Shown: positions 35,254-47,565 of the stretch, piece after piece
How positions within the stretch are numbered: position 1 is the stretch's first letter
How the letters are laid out: the number at the start of each line of letters is the position of its first letter
Assembly: GCF_016808335.1 (NCBI RefSeq)
Contig: NC_053146.1
Coordinates: 7,045,015 to 7,109,014 of the forward strand
DNA: 64,000 bases
Reading direction: 5' to 3'
Source of the DNA: Panicum virgatum
Taxonomy: Eukaryota; Streptophyta; Magnoliopsida; Poales; Poaceae
Position numbers and translations under genes: made by a program
Notes under the pieces: model-generated
What the model was told of the DNA's origin: nothing
The model's input: the letters and a program-made list of their open reading frames with translations, nothing else
Databases searched by the model: none

Positions 35254-37240
35254 TGGTATCACGAGATTAGGGTTTGAGATCCTAGGCTAATCTTCCGCTG
35301 CCCCTCTCGCACCCTCGACGGCCTCCTAGCGCGCCCCCGGGGAGGTCGCCCATGACCTCCGCCGGGGGCAGCGCCCCTCTCCGCGGCGGATCAGTTTAAT
35401 CCACCGCCAGATCGCGTCAAGCAGCAGCAGATTGGGAAGTACCTCGTCATCCGCAGGGAATCATCGATGACACCACCGTCCCGCGCTGCCGTGGTGGCAG
35501 TCGCGGCCTCCTGCAGCACTCACCTCCGACCCGTGCTGCCGTGGTGGCAGCAGGGGCTGCCGAGTGCTGCTTACGCTCGTCGCCGATGAACCCCCCTGGC
35601 GGCGTCCAGCTTCACCTCGTCCCTCCGCCGTCGGGCGCCGCTGCCTCGCCGTCCGCCCTGGCGGGATCCGCTGCCGGGCGCCGCCGCCTCTAGGCGGGGT
35701 CCACCACCGCTCCACGAATCCAGGCGGGGATCCGCCCGATCCGGCGGGATCCGTCACCGCGCCGAGCGGGAACCGCCTCGGTGTGGCTCCGCCCCGCCTT
35801 ACCTTCGCCCCCGGATCGGATCCGCCCCACTCCTCCACATCGCCGCACGCTCAACCCTTTTCTTTGTCTTCTCCCTCTCTCCCATGGCCTTCTTGACTGT
35901 GGACGTGAGAGGTGGCAAGAGATAAGAGGATGAGGGGTTCTGCTACGTGCACCCGAGGTACTACACAAGCTGCTGCTATATCAATTTTTTTTTCTTTTGC
36001 CCGATCAGAGATCGGGATTGCGTCGCCCACCGCCCGTCGACTTCGCGCCTCTACCTCGACGTCGGCGTCGACTTCACCGGCTTCTTCCTCTCCGACCCTG
36101 CGGCATGGCGAGATGGCCGGCACCCTAGGGGGTGCTTGTTTGCGCCGCCGCCTACATCGCCGCCTCGTCCGCACGTCGACCTTCGCCGGCTCGTCGTCGC
36201 CTTCACCGATCGGGACGCCTTCACCGACTTCGCCCACCGTCGTCTCGCCTCACGCTACTCGGTCTGATCAGCCGCTGTGCGTGATCCACCCAGCTTCCAT
36301 GACGTCCGTCCTCGTCGAGCGCGCCCTTCACCGAGCACGGAGGGCTGTCGCTGCGTTGCCTCTTCGGGCAGCAGTGGCGTCACCCCGTGGTCTTCTCCGC
36401 CGTTGCTTCCTCACCGCCGTCGACCACATCCCGACCTCGTCGTCAACTCGTCGTTGCGCGCCCCGCGCATGGTCTTCGTCAAGCTGTACGAGTTCTTCGC
36501 CGTCTCTTTCGAGCGCCGCCGCCGCGTCATCTGGATCATTCGGCATTGTGCTGGAAAATCTGGGTTCACCTCCTCGCTTCGTCTAGCACAACCACGTCGC
36601 CAGCGTCGCCATCTCGTCCCCGACTACTTCGTCTACTCCAGCAACAGCAGGCGTTGGCATCTTCTACCTCGCCTTCTTCTGCGCCTGCGACCGCCATGGA
36701 GGTCTTCTCTGCTGGTCCCCCTCGGCGACGGCGTCTGGTTGTGCATCCTCCCTTGCACGTTCGGTATTGGCAACACCGGTGCGTGCTCATCATCCCCGAT
36801 GCGTTCCCGAGCCTGGCAAACTCGGGCATGTGTCGCTCGATGGCCTGACTGCATTGACTTCGGCATCGCTCCCTCTACGACTGCCTCGACGCGTCGCCAT
36901 CTTCGTCTCTGGCGTCTTCTCCATTACGCCACCACCATGGCGCCTCCTCGTGCGCCCGCGGCTTCATGTGTGGCTACCTTGTCTTCGGCAACCTCGACAT
37001 AGCTACGTCGACCACGGCTACTCTACGTACGGCATCATCGACCATGGCTACTCGTCCTCACCTCGGCTACCTCGACATCGGCACAAAGGGCTATCATCTG
37101 CTTGAGCAACCTTGTGGTTTTCCACTCCAGCCACAGCATCTGCGGCGCACTGACCGTTGTGACTGCGGGGGGATGTCAGTTTATTGACTTCTCTCCAGTC
37201 TCACTGTCTGCGACGCTCCAGCTGTGTGACTGCGGGGGGA

Positions 37241-37412
37241 TATTAGAGTATATTAGGGATATCTTTATATTAGGTAGATTAGGATTGTATCCGTATCCTA
37301 CCAGATCTGTAGGAGAGGCTTCTTGCCCTCCAAGTCATATACCCCTATATATTCAGCTCCAAGGCTCAGGCTAATACAATCAATCAATTACGCATCTCTA
37401 TTCTCTCCTACA
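37241..37412 (+). repeat. 3' LTR of the small element
   Basis: Same length as the 5' LTR with only a handful of differences, among them TATTAG for TGTTAG at the start. Confidence 0.9.
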
Positions 37413-37606
37413 ACTTCCTTTACTAGGTCTACTTCAGAGCATGTTTAATACGTTTGCCCGCTACTCGCCAGCCGCGGGCGGCAAGGCACACGCCAGAGAC
37501 GCGGGTCCCGCTGCTATTCTATGCATGCTCAGCCAATCACATTATGCGTTGCGCGCTTTCGCCCACCGCAGCTGGCGTCTCGCCAGACGCCTGTTTGTTT
37601 ATCTCT

Positions 37607-37730
37607 CTTCATTTCTCTCTTCTCCACGTAGATATGATGAGCCGGCTATCCGCCCACCATAATATTTGCACTTCATTTCTCTCTTCTCCACGTAGATATG
37701 AGTCGGCTATCCGCCCACCATAATACTTAC
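37607..37730 (+). repeat. Tandem duplication of a ~64-bp unit
   Basis: CTTCATTTCTCTCTTCTCC... occurs at 37607 and again at 37671, each followed by CACGTAGATATGA and CCGGCTATCCGCCC or TCGGCTATCCGCCC. Confidence 0.85.
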
Positions 37731-37866
37731 TCTCAAATGTGCAGTATACACTATGAATGTATACACCAACTCATGTCAGAGTTCAACGCTGCTGCTGCTG
37801 ATCTTTTTTTTAAAGAAAAAAACGCTGCTGCTGATGGCACGGTCGCTACACGCTAGGATGTCATCG

Positions 37867-38075
37867 TGGTCGACCTTGGCCAACCCCGGGGACTCACCGA
37901 CAAGAATCAAGTGCGGCGCCCCCTCCTAGTCTCCCCAGTTCCCTCACCGGCAGCGACGGACTACGACGTGCTCATTATGAACGGTGTGCTCGCTCGTCAG
38001 CAACAATCTCGCGAGACCCCATCCAGCGCTAGCTAGATCTCCACTTCCTTCGTCAACAACGGATTTGACACCTCC
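37867..38075 (+). repeat. Dispersed ~230-bp repeat, copy 2
   Basis: Contains GGGACTCACCGACAAGAA, CTCCTAGTCTCC and CTCCACTTCCTTCGTCAAC in the order seen in copies 1 and 3. Confidence 0.6.
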
Positions 38076-38097
38076 AACGCTACGCGCTACATCACGG

Positions 38098-38345
38098 GAT
38101 TGCCTGAGGACTCGCCGACACCGAACCAAGAGTGGCGCCTCCTCCTAGTCTCCATGGCGCTCTCGCCGCGTCGGCAGCAGTGCGCTCGCTCATCAACAAC
38201 GGACGAGACACCCCCATCCAGCGCCTGGCAGCAGCCACTCCACTTCCTTCGTCAACAACAAATTCGGCACTTCATCCAGCGCCAGGCATGTCGCACCTCA
38301 AATGTGTAGTATACACTCAGAATGTACATTAAATGTGTAGCACAC
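38098..38345 (+). repeat. Dispersed ~230-bp repeat, copy 3
   Basis: GAGGACTCGCCGACACCGAA through CTCAAATGTGTAGTATACACT and ATGTGTAGCACACT; nearest to copy 1. It lies just beyond the 3' end of the Argonaute gene. Confidence 0.65.
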
Positions 38346-38750
38346 TATCTGTTTTTTTCCAACTACAAAGTGATCTTCACCAATCCTAGGCATTAATTAC
38401 ATAGGATAGGGCACGGAATTTACCTTGTTGGGTTCAATGAGCCTTGAGCAAAGTTACCTCAAACTGCAACGTCCCAGAAAATCTGCAGATCTCTGGGCAG
38501 CAAGAGTACATTAGCCGAACTCAATTGATATCTTAAAAAAGAACACAAAACAAAACGGCGCCAACAACTAAAACTTCACCAGCAGCACTCATGCAAAACT
38601 CAGCAGAACCATCAATGCCAGTTTAGCACATCCTAAAAGTCACATCAGCAGCGAACAAGTTCTTACAAAAGCACGGCCTTTTGCAGATCGAGACCGCCGG
38701 CCTAGAGCCGAACATGCACCACAATGGCCACCAGCAGCTCGCGCCGATCA

Positions 38751-41700
38751 TCAGCAGAAGAACATCACTTCCTTCACTTTGTCCTTGACCTGCGGGAGCC
38801 GGCGGAGCGCAGCTGGGCCGCCACTGACAACAGAGGCTCCATCGGTGCCCTCTGCCTGCTCGTCGTAGTACCTCGCGCGGAACGCGGCCAGGTGAGCGTA
38901 GTAGGCCGGTGGAACTGCACCGGGAAGGATTGGAATAAATTTTCCAGTGGCAAATATATAAGGAACTACAAGAACATATGAGCACATGAATACAGAAATA
39001 CAGAAAGAAAAAAAAGAGGAGAACTAATCTCTCCAAATAATTAAGGAGCAGTACATCTGCATCGGTAGGCCTGGGAGGAGACTTACCAACTGAGACAGAG
39101 CGCGTGCAGCGTGCATATCTGCATTGCAAAACAGAAATCTGCTTGAGTTCCAATGGCAGTGACGATCAGCATTGAAATTGAATAGGGAATTGAGTAGGGG
39201 AACAAATATAGTGACAAAAGGAGCAGGAGTGGTGAATGGAGGGTGATCAAGCTTACGTGTAACACAGGTTGTTAGTTAGCATCTGCAGCGCATCAGCCGA
39301 GAAATGGTTCTCGTCATAGAGGACATGATAGTGTGCTGGCCTGCTTGTTCCCTGAAGAAATGCTTTTACATTAGTCTGAAGGCAAATATTACTTAGAAGG
39401 TCAGCAGCTCCAAAGTATCGGGACGCACGGCGCCGAAGTGTCTGACACATACCTGGATTCCAGCATGGCTACAAAGGTAGAAATCAAACTCGTTGGGATG
39501 ACAAATGCTGGAATCAACCACAGTTCCTGCACAGCAGAAAAAAGAGTCACAATTCCACAATCAAAGATGTGCTAAAGTAACTATCATATACTTTGCTGGA
39601 AGTGGAGATCTCTGAAAGATACACTGGCCACCCAGCCAACAAGGGTTGGGTAGAGGGTGGTAAACCCAGCCAGCCAGAGTTCAATTATCACCTACATTAA
39701 CGCTACGGTAGATATGTCTTCTTACTTTTGATTATAAGTGATAAACAAGGATGGTGACCATGGTACTAACCAGGAAGAATGTTTCCACTTTTATCAGTGA
39801 GATCACGCCTTCCATGAACCTCAGGGAAGAGCCTTGTGTGGTGCCTTTTCTGTACTATTACAAATGTCACTGGGGGTAGATAATCACGTTGCATAGAGGC
39901 ACAAGCCTTCCTGATTGCATCCATTTCATGGAGCAAAACGTGGCTGAACTGTCCTTCACTTACACCATCCCTAAATAAAGAAAAAAAAAGGGTAGTAGGA
40001 AGTCAATAAGGCTTCATCCAAGAGTTATGTAAATAATTCAAGCACATACCTGTAAAAAATAATCCTTTCAGGTTTTCGGCCAGTCCTCTTATAGAATGAA
40101 GACAGCAACTCCCTGCAGAAAATAATTCAGGCATCTAAGTTTCAAACTATCATCTCTTAATTCACATACATCATGAACATGAAGGATACGAGTTACCTTA
40201 TCATTCCACCATTTACTGGGGTGCCTTTCTCTGGATCTGTAGCAGTCCAGAAGAGATTCTGTATAATCTCCTGCCTATGTGCTTGGGCAGAGACCAGAGC
40301 TTTATAGGTTGTTACTTGAGGCCAGTCCATGGATGCCACCACCTGCAAAAGGTGATGACAACTATCCGTTATTTTGTTTCAGAAAAGCCCCCATTGAAGT
40401 TCGGAACCATAACAATTAGCATTCAAATATGAACCGAAATTTTCATTTAAATTACTGCAACGTTTGAACAGAACGATTGCTAGCAGACAACAAGAAACTG
40501 ACAGCTGCAACAGATGCCGATGAGTCTTCGCCTGCTACAGGATGGGTAACATCAGCACCAAAAATGATTGTTGGTACATCTGAGACAAAAGGTATTCCAC
40601 TAGGCTCGAAGGCTCTCTCAAGCACTGTATTACGCCCTCCAACCTGATAAACACAAAAAATATCACTTCCATGACAACTGAAGCACACCAAAGGAAGAAA
40701 GCAGTAAATTGCACTGACCTTCACATTGATTTTAAGGGCAACGTTTTCGAAATACTGCTTGTTTTTGTTGGGCTTTGGATGTATGCACTGAGATACTATA
40801 TCAAGTTTAGTCTCGCACAGCCTCTTAATTTTCCCTAGAAAATCGCACAAGTGTTAACCATGAAACCAAGCAGAAACACTCATGCACATTTTCTTTTTTG
40901 CAAAATTCATGGACAAATATGTTCATATGCAGAATGTTGTGAAAGTTAACTGTAAGTTTTCAACAGAAAAAACTGCAAATAACTTGCCCTATGTGTGCTA
41001 TACCAAAAAGATACATGTTACTGGACCATTGGTCAACTTTTTTCCATAGAATTGTGTAAACATAGTTTTTTTTCCATAACATTCATAACTTTCTTTTTTT
41101 TCAGAAATTTTATAAGTGTACAGTCTTCAAGCATGAACATACCATAATGACTAGAAACATCTGGAAGAATCACAATAAGCAGCTGGAGATTGGGAGCCCT
41201 CGTGTGAACATCCCTTAGAGCAGCTTCTATGTGGTTGGGAGAAGCTGACTGAACTTCTATCACTGGCTTTCGATTGAAAACCTGAAATTCCATTGACATC
41301 AAATTCAAAGGGCTCTGGCTGAGGATTTATAAGCTAGTCATATCCAGAAGCATATGCACGAATTTACCATGCCAATGGAATTGCACATCTGAACCAAGTC
41401 ATCGCATATTCTGTCTACAACATGACGTGGCATCCGCGAAAAGCTCAAACAAGTCCAGCTGTTAACAGTTCCACCATTGACCATTTTCTGGAAACATAAA
41501 GTGAATATCAGTAGGAAGAGTATTCCAGAACCGACAAAAGCCAACTCTAGGAACCAGAAAATCTTTTGTTTGCATTTTTTCTGCAATTATACATTGTTGG
41601 TATTATTCCAACATAAAAATGAAAATGAGCTGGCAAGAAAATCATCATATCAGGAAATCTAACTCGCCAACATATAGAATCACCTTGTTAATCATATTCC

Positions 41701-44700
41701 ACTGCCCGATGCTTGGTGCAACAGTTTTCTCCCTTCCAGATTCATGGTATTTCAGCTGAAACAAGATTAAATTTAGTCATTCTTAGAATTTAGTTATAGA
41801 AAATCAAAAGCCAACCATCAAACTGAAGATGTTGTATAACAGATACCAAGGGTGGAGGCAGCACACGAGCTTGCACATTTGCCATCTGATTGGTGACAGT
41901 GATCCCGAACACCTGTGCCAGCCTATCAGCTGAATAGTTGTTGTGGCCAACCATCTAAACAAGGCAAAAAAGAAAACATTGCACTTAAGTTGCTGTGAAA
42001 AAATGGCAGAAATGATATTAGATCACAACAAAGTGCGATGACTACATTTAAGAAACAAAAACCAAAGTATAAAAACTATACATTACATGTGGACTACGCT
42101 TGCTTACTGCCAAATGTATGCACTCAATTAAATTTTGAAGTTCTTTGGTACATAATATGTCAATAAATCATTTTTCTTAAACAATAACTAAACAGACCTG
42201 GGAGTTCTGTGAAAACATGGATAAGGATACAGCCAATTTCAGGTTTTAAACTCTAGATATTTCAAAAAGAAATTGATGTAATAAATTTCAAGAAATTTTA
42301 ACCTTTCAAAAAGGCAGTGTCAAAGCCAAAGTGGGCTAGAAATGTACCTGGATGATATTGTTCTCCCTCTCTTGGGGCCGTTTACAGGTTGCCTTTAGTA
42401 TGCTGGTCACCTGTGTGTCACTGAGCTTCCTAGAGTATTTCTGCCCTTCAATAATTTGACAGACCTGCAAACATGTCATACATATAATTAGCATGGTGCA
42501 CCAGGTGTTGAGCAGAAATCAGAAACGACGCAAATACTACCTCCATCGGTAAATATATCGGCTTAGAATCATTGCCGGACTGCAGGCAGGGCCAAGCAGT
42601 GTATTGCAACCGGTACTTGTAACGTTGTTCAAAGTATTGAACAACAGTCAGCTGAGTGCCATCGTTGCAAGGAAAGCTTAAGACAAGAAATGGCAACAAA
42701 GTAAGTTTGTACTGGAAGAAAAATACTAGACTGAATAAGCATTGGGATGAGATATCAACAGATGAACCTCAGTTGTTCTAGTGGGACAGAAGTAATCCCA
42801 GTTATCTTGTAGATGCTCTTTTTGCCCTGCTGGTGTGTGGTCTCAACACGAACTCCACGCAGGGCTTTCTTAATCTGGGAAATAATATAGAGACAGATCT
42901 ATTAGTGACTGTAAATAAGTAGCATCTAACAACTTTTGTTGACAAATATTACCTTCAAACGATCCCTGTCCGAAAAAGGCTGCCTGGGGTTTGTCACCAG
43001 TAGAAACTCCTTAACAAATTGTACCGCAGGGATAGATTTATAGAATGAAGTCGAGCATGTGTCTGAATAATAAAAGGGCAATCAGAGGTTAAAAATTGAA
43101 AAGAAATGCACAACATTCCTATGAACATAAAAATGAAGGCCGCATCTATATCCTACTCAATTGTTTTAGGGGAAAACTTAAATTTGGACTGCTGGAATGT
43201 ATGCCACACACAAGCTATTGTTTTGGTCATGTGCCACTAAGTTCGTCTTTGTGTGTATGACACCTGAACTTTAGACACAAATTCCAATGCCATAGGCAGA
43301 AATGTGGAACAAATAATGGCACACCAACTTCTGTGTGGCTTACACACGAAATCCTGAGTTTCTGCAAGTCTCGATTGAAATTGAATACAATGGTGTAATT
43401 TTCAACAAAGTAATTTTCGGAGAAGATCAGTACCAATGTTCAACGAGAGGCCCATTTGAGTGGGGCGCAAGCTCTGATAATATCCTCTCCAACACTCCAG
43501 CCCATCACCAATGTCCCTTGCAGCACCAAACTGCTTGGAGAAGAACGATCTTGAAACAGTGACATAACTGCAAAACGAAATGAAACCAGTGATCACATGG
43601 TCAGCAGCTCCAACAAAACAAGAAATTGCAGAAAAGAAAAGGTGAAGAAATAGCACTGTTATCATACTTGAGAGAAGGCGATTCCCTCATTACAACATCA
43701 AGTGCTTGGATTGTGTCATGTGGTGAGTCCCTTTGCTGACCGTTGAGGAACTGCTGCAGGTGGTACAGATTTGCCCGTGCCGCATATCGAATTGTCACTT
43801 TGTACTCACTGCATTTAAGTAATTAAGAAAACAGGACACATAATTCATAAGTTAACAGCAGCAAGTCACAAAGTAGTGGTGTGCAAAAAACACATAGAAA
43901 GTGACGTGCTTACATTTCTCGGCGTCCCAACTTGACAACAAAATCCATTGACTTGAATGGCAGCTCGCCTGCAGTGTACATGCTCATGCTTCCATCGTAT
44001 GCAGGCATCTTGTGGGCGAGCGATGTCTCACCGTGCGCCTTGATAAGCTCCGAAAGCACCACCCTGTTGATTCTTCTTGCCTTCGGTTCAGGACTGATTG
44101 AAACCTGGTATGTATATGGATACAGTCAGAAGGTGGAGCAAAAGAACAGCCTTCCAACAAAACATTCAGTGATAATGAACCAATTTACACAAAACCTAGG
44201 GCCAAGTCGTACATATGTGTTCCAAACACAAAAATCCTGATCCAATGCTTCATGAATGTAAGCAACATAAATCACGGGTATTAAAGTAAACAACATGTGT
44301 TCCAAACTCAATTATAATGCACAAGTGCAGTACTACTGATCAGGAATGCTGCTTGCAGTTTTGGAAAACGTTCAAGTTGTCTGGTAAACAAACTCAGAAT
44401 TGCTAGCTATCGATCTGTTTCTTTTCTTAGAAAAAAATGACCAAATTCATCCGAGCACAAGGGATGGAGCGGCATCAATATCACCCCAACATCTGCCTCA
44501 TCACACAGGCCCCCGCCATGCCGTAACCAGCCTCCCTCTGAACCGGGCCACAACCATCTGTAAATCCTAACCCAGCGATCATCCTCCCAATTATGACCCA
44601 AACCAAGCTCATGATCGAGAAAAGATAATGGTGCAGCCTCGAGCAAAAAATCAAGAAGTCCATCTGACAGCCTGAAACTGGACTGATTTCTCAAATGGCA

Positions 44701-46050
44701 GCTAGCAATTCTAGATAAATTACCTGGCTTACAACAGGTAAAGCGTATGAGGCGCAAAAGAAAAGCTCCAAAGTGTGTTCGCAACAAAGAAACCACCAGG
44801 GTACCACCCAAACCCAAATCCTAAAGAGCCTATCCACCATGCAACCACCAACATGCAAGAGGACCAAGACCTTGCCTAAACCGTCGATACACTTGGCAAG
44901 CAATAATGAAGCGATGGCCATCAATGCCATGTCATGGAGTATAGAAGGAAATGGTGAAAGCAACACAGTTGTGCTTGACACACAGAACCCGAGGCATCAA
45001 CCCGCTTCATTTGCACAAGCATAGCAGACAGTACTTCACATGCCGACTGTGAAGACTTTTGCTCAGAATGGCAAGTGCTGAAATTACCACTTTGGACCTA
45101 GAAAAATAAGAGGAAATGGGACAGCTGGTAGTACTCCCCCGACGAAAAAACGAAAAAGTTTACCTCTATCTGCTTCCCCCACTACATTCCAACAAAACAA
45201 ATCCATCCCAAGAATACAAGCCCACAATGGTGATCATGTACGTGAGAATAGCATTTCAGAACAAAAAACGCATACATGTCCAACGCCAATGGAACAATTA
45301 CTGAGAAATTACTGGTCTAATAAAACCCTGAAATGGAAGGATAAAAAAAAATAGACCGAAAACAAAAGTGCACGAGTAGATGGGGAGGAGGGGAGGGGAG
45401 CTCACGTTGTAATGGCAGATGTCGTTGTCGGCCACTTCGACGAGGAAGTGGTTCGCGCGCACGACGACCCTCCTCCCCAGCTTGCCGAACCCCGGGCGCG
45501 CCGGGTGCGGGATCCCCTTGCTCGACACCGGCGGAGCCGCCGCCGGCTGTTGCGCGGGCGCGGATCTAGCTGCAGCAGGCGCGGGAGGAGCGGCGGGGTG
45601 CGCGCCCGCCACGGCCAGCCTCCCCATGCCTCTCGCCAAGGCGGTAGCAGCCACCGCCGCGGCGGGGGCTGGAGGCGCTGGCGCCGGACCCGACGCGGCG
45701 GGAGCGGGCGGCCTCGCGGGAGTCGAGGCGGCTGCCGCGGAGACGGCCACCGGCGCTACAGGTCGTGGCGCGGCGGGAGCGGAACGGACGGGTGCTGGCC
45801 CCACGCCGCCGCGGCCCGGGGCCGCGCCCTCCCTGCGCCCGAGCGGCTGCTGCGGGTACCCGCCGGCGCCTCGGCCTCCGCCTTCACCGCGGCCGTAAGG
45901 CTGCTGGTGCCCTGCCCCGCCGCCGCGCCCGTGGGGCTGCTGGTACCCTCCAGCGCCGCCGCCGCCGACGCGGCCACCGCGCTCGCCGCCTCGCCCGCGC
46001 CCTCCGGCACCACCGCGCCCACCACCGCCGCCCGCACCACGCGAATCCAT
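38751..46050 (-). CDS. Argonaute protein, AGO5/MEL1-like clade, 21 exons
   Basis: Exons, 5' to 3': 45406-46050, 43914-44104, 43668-43808, 43434-43567, 42953-43062, 42768-42874, 42541-42676, 42348-42464, 41847-41954, 41684-41755, 41368-41487, 41143-41281, 40719-40834, 40503-40643, 40197-40342, 40050-40112, 39771-39970, 39453-39526, 39257-39351, 39087-39118, 38751-38914. All introns are GT-AG. The sum is 3051 nt, 1016 residues, with phase kept throughout. Residues 1-110 are Gly/Arg-rich (RGG type). Then come ArgoN, PAZ (about 365-485), MID and PIWI (about 660-975). The PIWI slicer residues are present: Asp743 (FGADVTHP), Glu784 (AHRQE), Asp830 ([11 protein letters not shown]), His970 (AYYAHL). 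The protein binds a small RNA and cuts or silences matching [23 protein letters not shown] and [16 protein letters not shown] favour the AGO5/MEL1 clade, whose rice member MEL1 binds reproductive phasiRNAs; exact orthology is not certain. ATG 46050 is chosen because it lies just after a TATA box (46156) and fits the family N-terminus. Confidence 0.92.
44105..45405 (-). other. First intron of the Argonaute gene
   Basis: 1.3-kb intron, donor GTGAGC at its upper end and acceptor CAG at its lower end. No gene or obvious transposon lies inside. Confidence 0.75.
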
Positions 46051-46155
46051 GCGGAAAGGGATGGGGTTTTTCCGAGTGGTGGCGACTGGAAGGGAAGTAC
46101 AGGAGGAGAAACTGATGAGCAATTGATGAGCACGCGAAGCCGGGGAGACGGGGGA

Positions 46156-46163
46156 GTTTATAG
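46156..46163 (-). promoter_or_regulatory. TATA box of the Argonaute gene
   Basis: The minus strand reads CTATAAAC, 106 bp upstream of the ATG. It is followed by a C-rich stretch, giving a 5' UTR of about 75 nt if transcription starts 30 bp downstream. Confidence 0.6.
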
Positions 46164-46439
46164 CCAAGGTGCGCGGCCACGCGACGTGGGCGGCTGCGGC
46201 CTGCGTGGTAAGGGACGAGACGCGCGGTTGTACCCACGCTCGCTGAAGGTGGGGACAGGGAAAGGTGGTCCCACTTGTCAGTGAAGTTTAGGGGTTCGCC
46301 CTTTGTGAATTAGCTTTGCTTGGTAGGCTATGATATTGGCACCCTTAGATACCAAATATAAGATATAAAATTAAAATAATATTTAAAAAATAATTTTATA
46401 TTCCTTTTACTTTCCCTACCTTTACTTCTACGCCTTCAT

Positions 46440-46735
46440 TAATTTTGTCTTGGTTGTACCGCTCCACGCGGTGCTCACCTTTTCCACTTCAATTGTAGTG
46501 TCAGGATGTCACCCTTTGTTGTCTTGATTGTATTGCTCGCATGCCACCTTCCTTTTGTTTCGGTTGTATTGTCGTGTATTGACATCATTTCCACCTCGGT
46601 TGTCTTGTCCTGGCACTGCCAGCCTTTTACACCTTGGTTGCCCGCACATTACCATCCTTTTCTGCAAGCGTGTTGCATGCACCACCAACCACCTTGGGTG
46701 TATTGTCCGTGCATTGTCACCTTGATTGTATCATA
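46440..46735 (+). repeat. Minisatellite, ~45-bp degenerate units (copy A)
   Basis: Repeated TTGTCTTGGTTGTA, TTTCGGTTGTATTGTC, CCTCGGTTGTCTTGTC and CCTTGATTGTATCAT, each followed by a CGCGC/CACTG and CACC-TTTT spacer. Roughly seven to nine units. Confidence 0.7.
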
Positions 46736-46745
46736 GCTCCTAAGG

Positions 46746-47565
46746 TACACTAGGTGAAGAACACACTCCGGCACGTAGGAAGAAAACATAGAAGGAAAGT
46801 GAAAAGGGAAAAATTGAGGAAAAAGGAGAAATTGAGAGGAACAAAAAAGGAAATACGGCACTGCACGGCGGCGGACGCCACCGGGCGTTCCCGCCGCCCG
46901 CGCCTCTGCTTGGATGTCGCCTCCGTCCGTCTCGCTCCCGCCGCCGTTTGCGCTGACGCCTCGACACCAGTGCTGCCGCCGACACTACCGCTTCGACACC
47001 AGCATCCAGATCCGCCGCCCGCTCCATGCCGCCGCCCGGATCTACCGGCCGTTGCACTGCCTCGACACCGCCGCCCGCCAATCCACCTCGACGCCGTTGG
47101 ACCGGATCCGCTGCCCATTGCTTCGTCTCGACGTCGCCGGCCTAGATCTGCCATCTGCGCCCTCCATGGCGGGCGGAGGGCGGCGCGCTGAGGCGGCATG
47201 GGGAGGGACGGTGGCAGCGTCTGGGAGGGGGAGGGGCGGCGACAGCATGGGGACGGCAAAAGGGAGGGATGGAGGGCGGTGACTGCTAGGAGGGGGGATG
47301 GAAGCCGGGGAGGAAGGGGGCACGTTGCGGTAGATAGGGTGGAGAGGGCGGGTTTTTTTGCAAAAAAATATGAATGGCGGGTTTGAATAACAAAACTTGA
47401 AGGGTCTATTTGCAAAAAAAACAAGGAACGGCGTGGATCAATCTCTCGCGACGGATCGGACGGCCAGCGTTGCGCTACCTTTCTCCGGGGACACGTGTCG
47501 CTCCGTGGGCAGCCGGGTGCTCCCAGGCCTCCCTCTCCATGGTGTATAGTAGTAATAGTATAGTA
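46746..47565. mobile_element. Insertion in repeat copy A, GC-rich, unclassified
   Basis: Absent from copy B, where the flanks are only about 25 bp apart. It holds a GC-rich centre (46860-47330) and AT-rich ends with runs of A (TTTTTTTGCAAAAAAATATG near 47351). Frames of 60-224 codons overlap on both strands and show no family features. Terminal repeats could not be defined. Confidence 0.4.

Larger units (their letters stand above)
35082..37412 (+). mobile_element. Small LTR retrotransposon without recognisable coding
   Basis: 172-bp LTRs (35082-35253, 37241-37412), a primer-binding site TGGTATCACGAG (35254-35265), a polypurine tract TGCGGGGGGA ending at 37240, and a perfect 5-bp target duplication ACTTC (35077-35081 and 37413-37417). 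The 2.0-kb GC-rich interior encodes no gag or pol. Frames up to 241 codons are Pro/Ser/Arg-rich on several frames at once, as expected from base composition. Mobilisation in trans is required. Confidence 0.9.

Noticed and set aside
35912..37002. Frames of 224 and 241 codons inside the small LTR element
   Set aside because: Overlapping in different frames, low-complexity Ser/Arg/Pro composition, no gag or pol motif; composition effect more likely.
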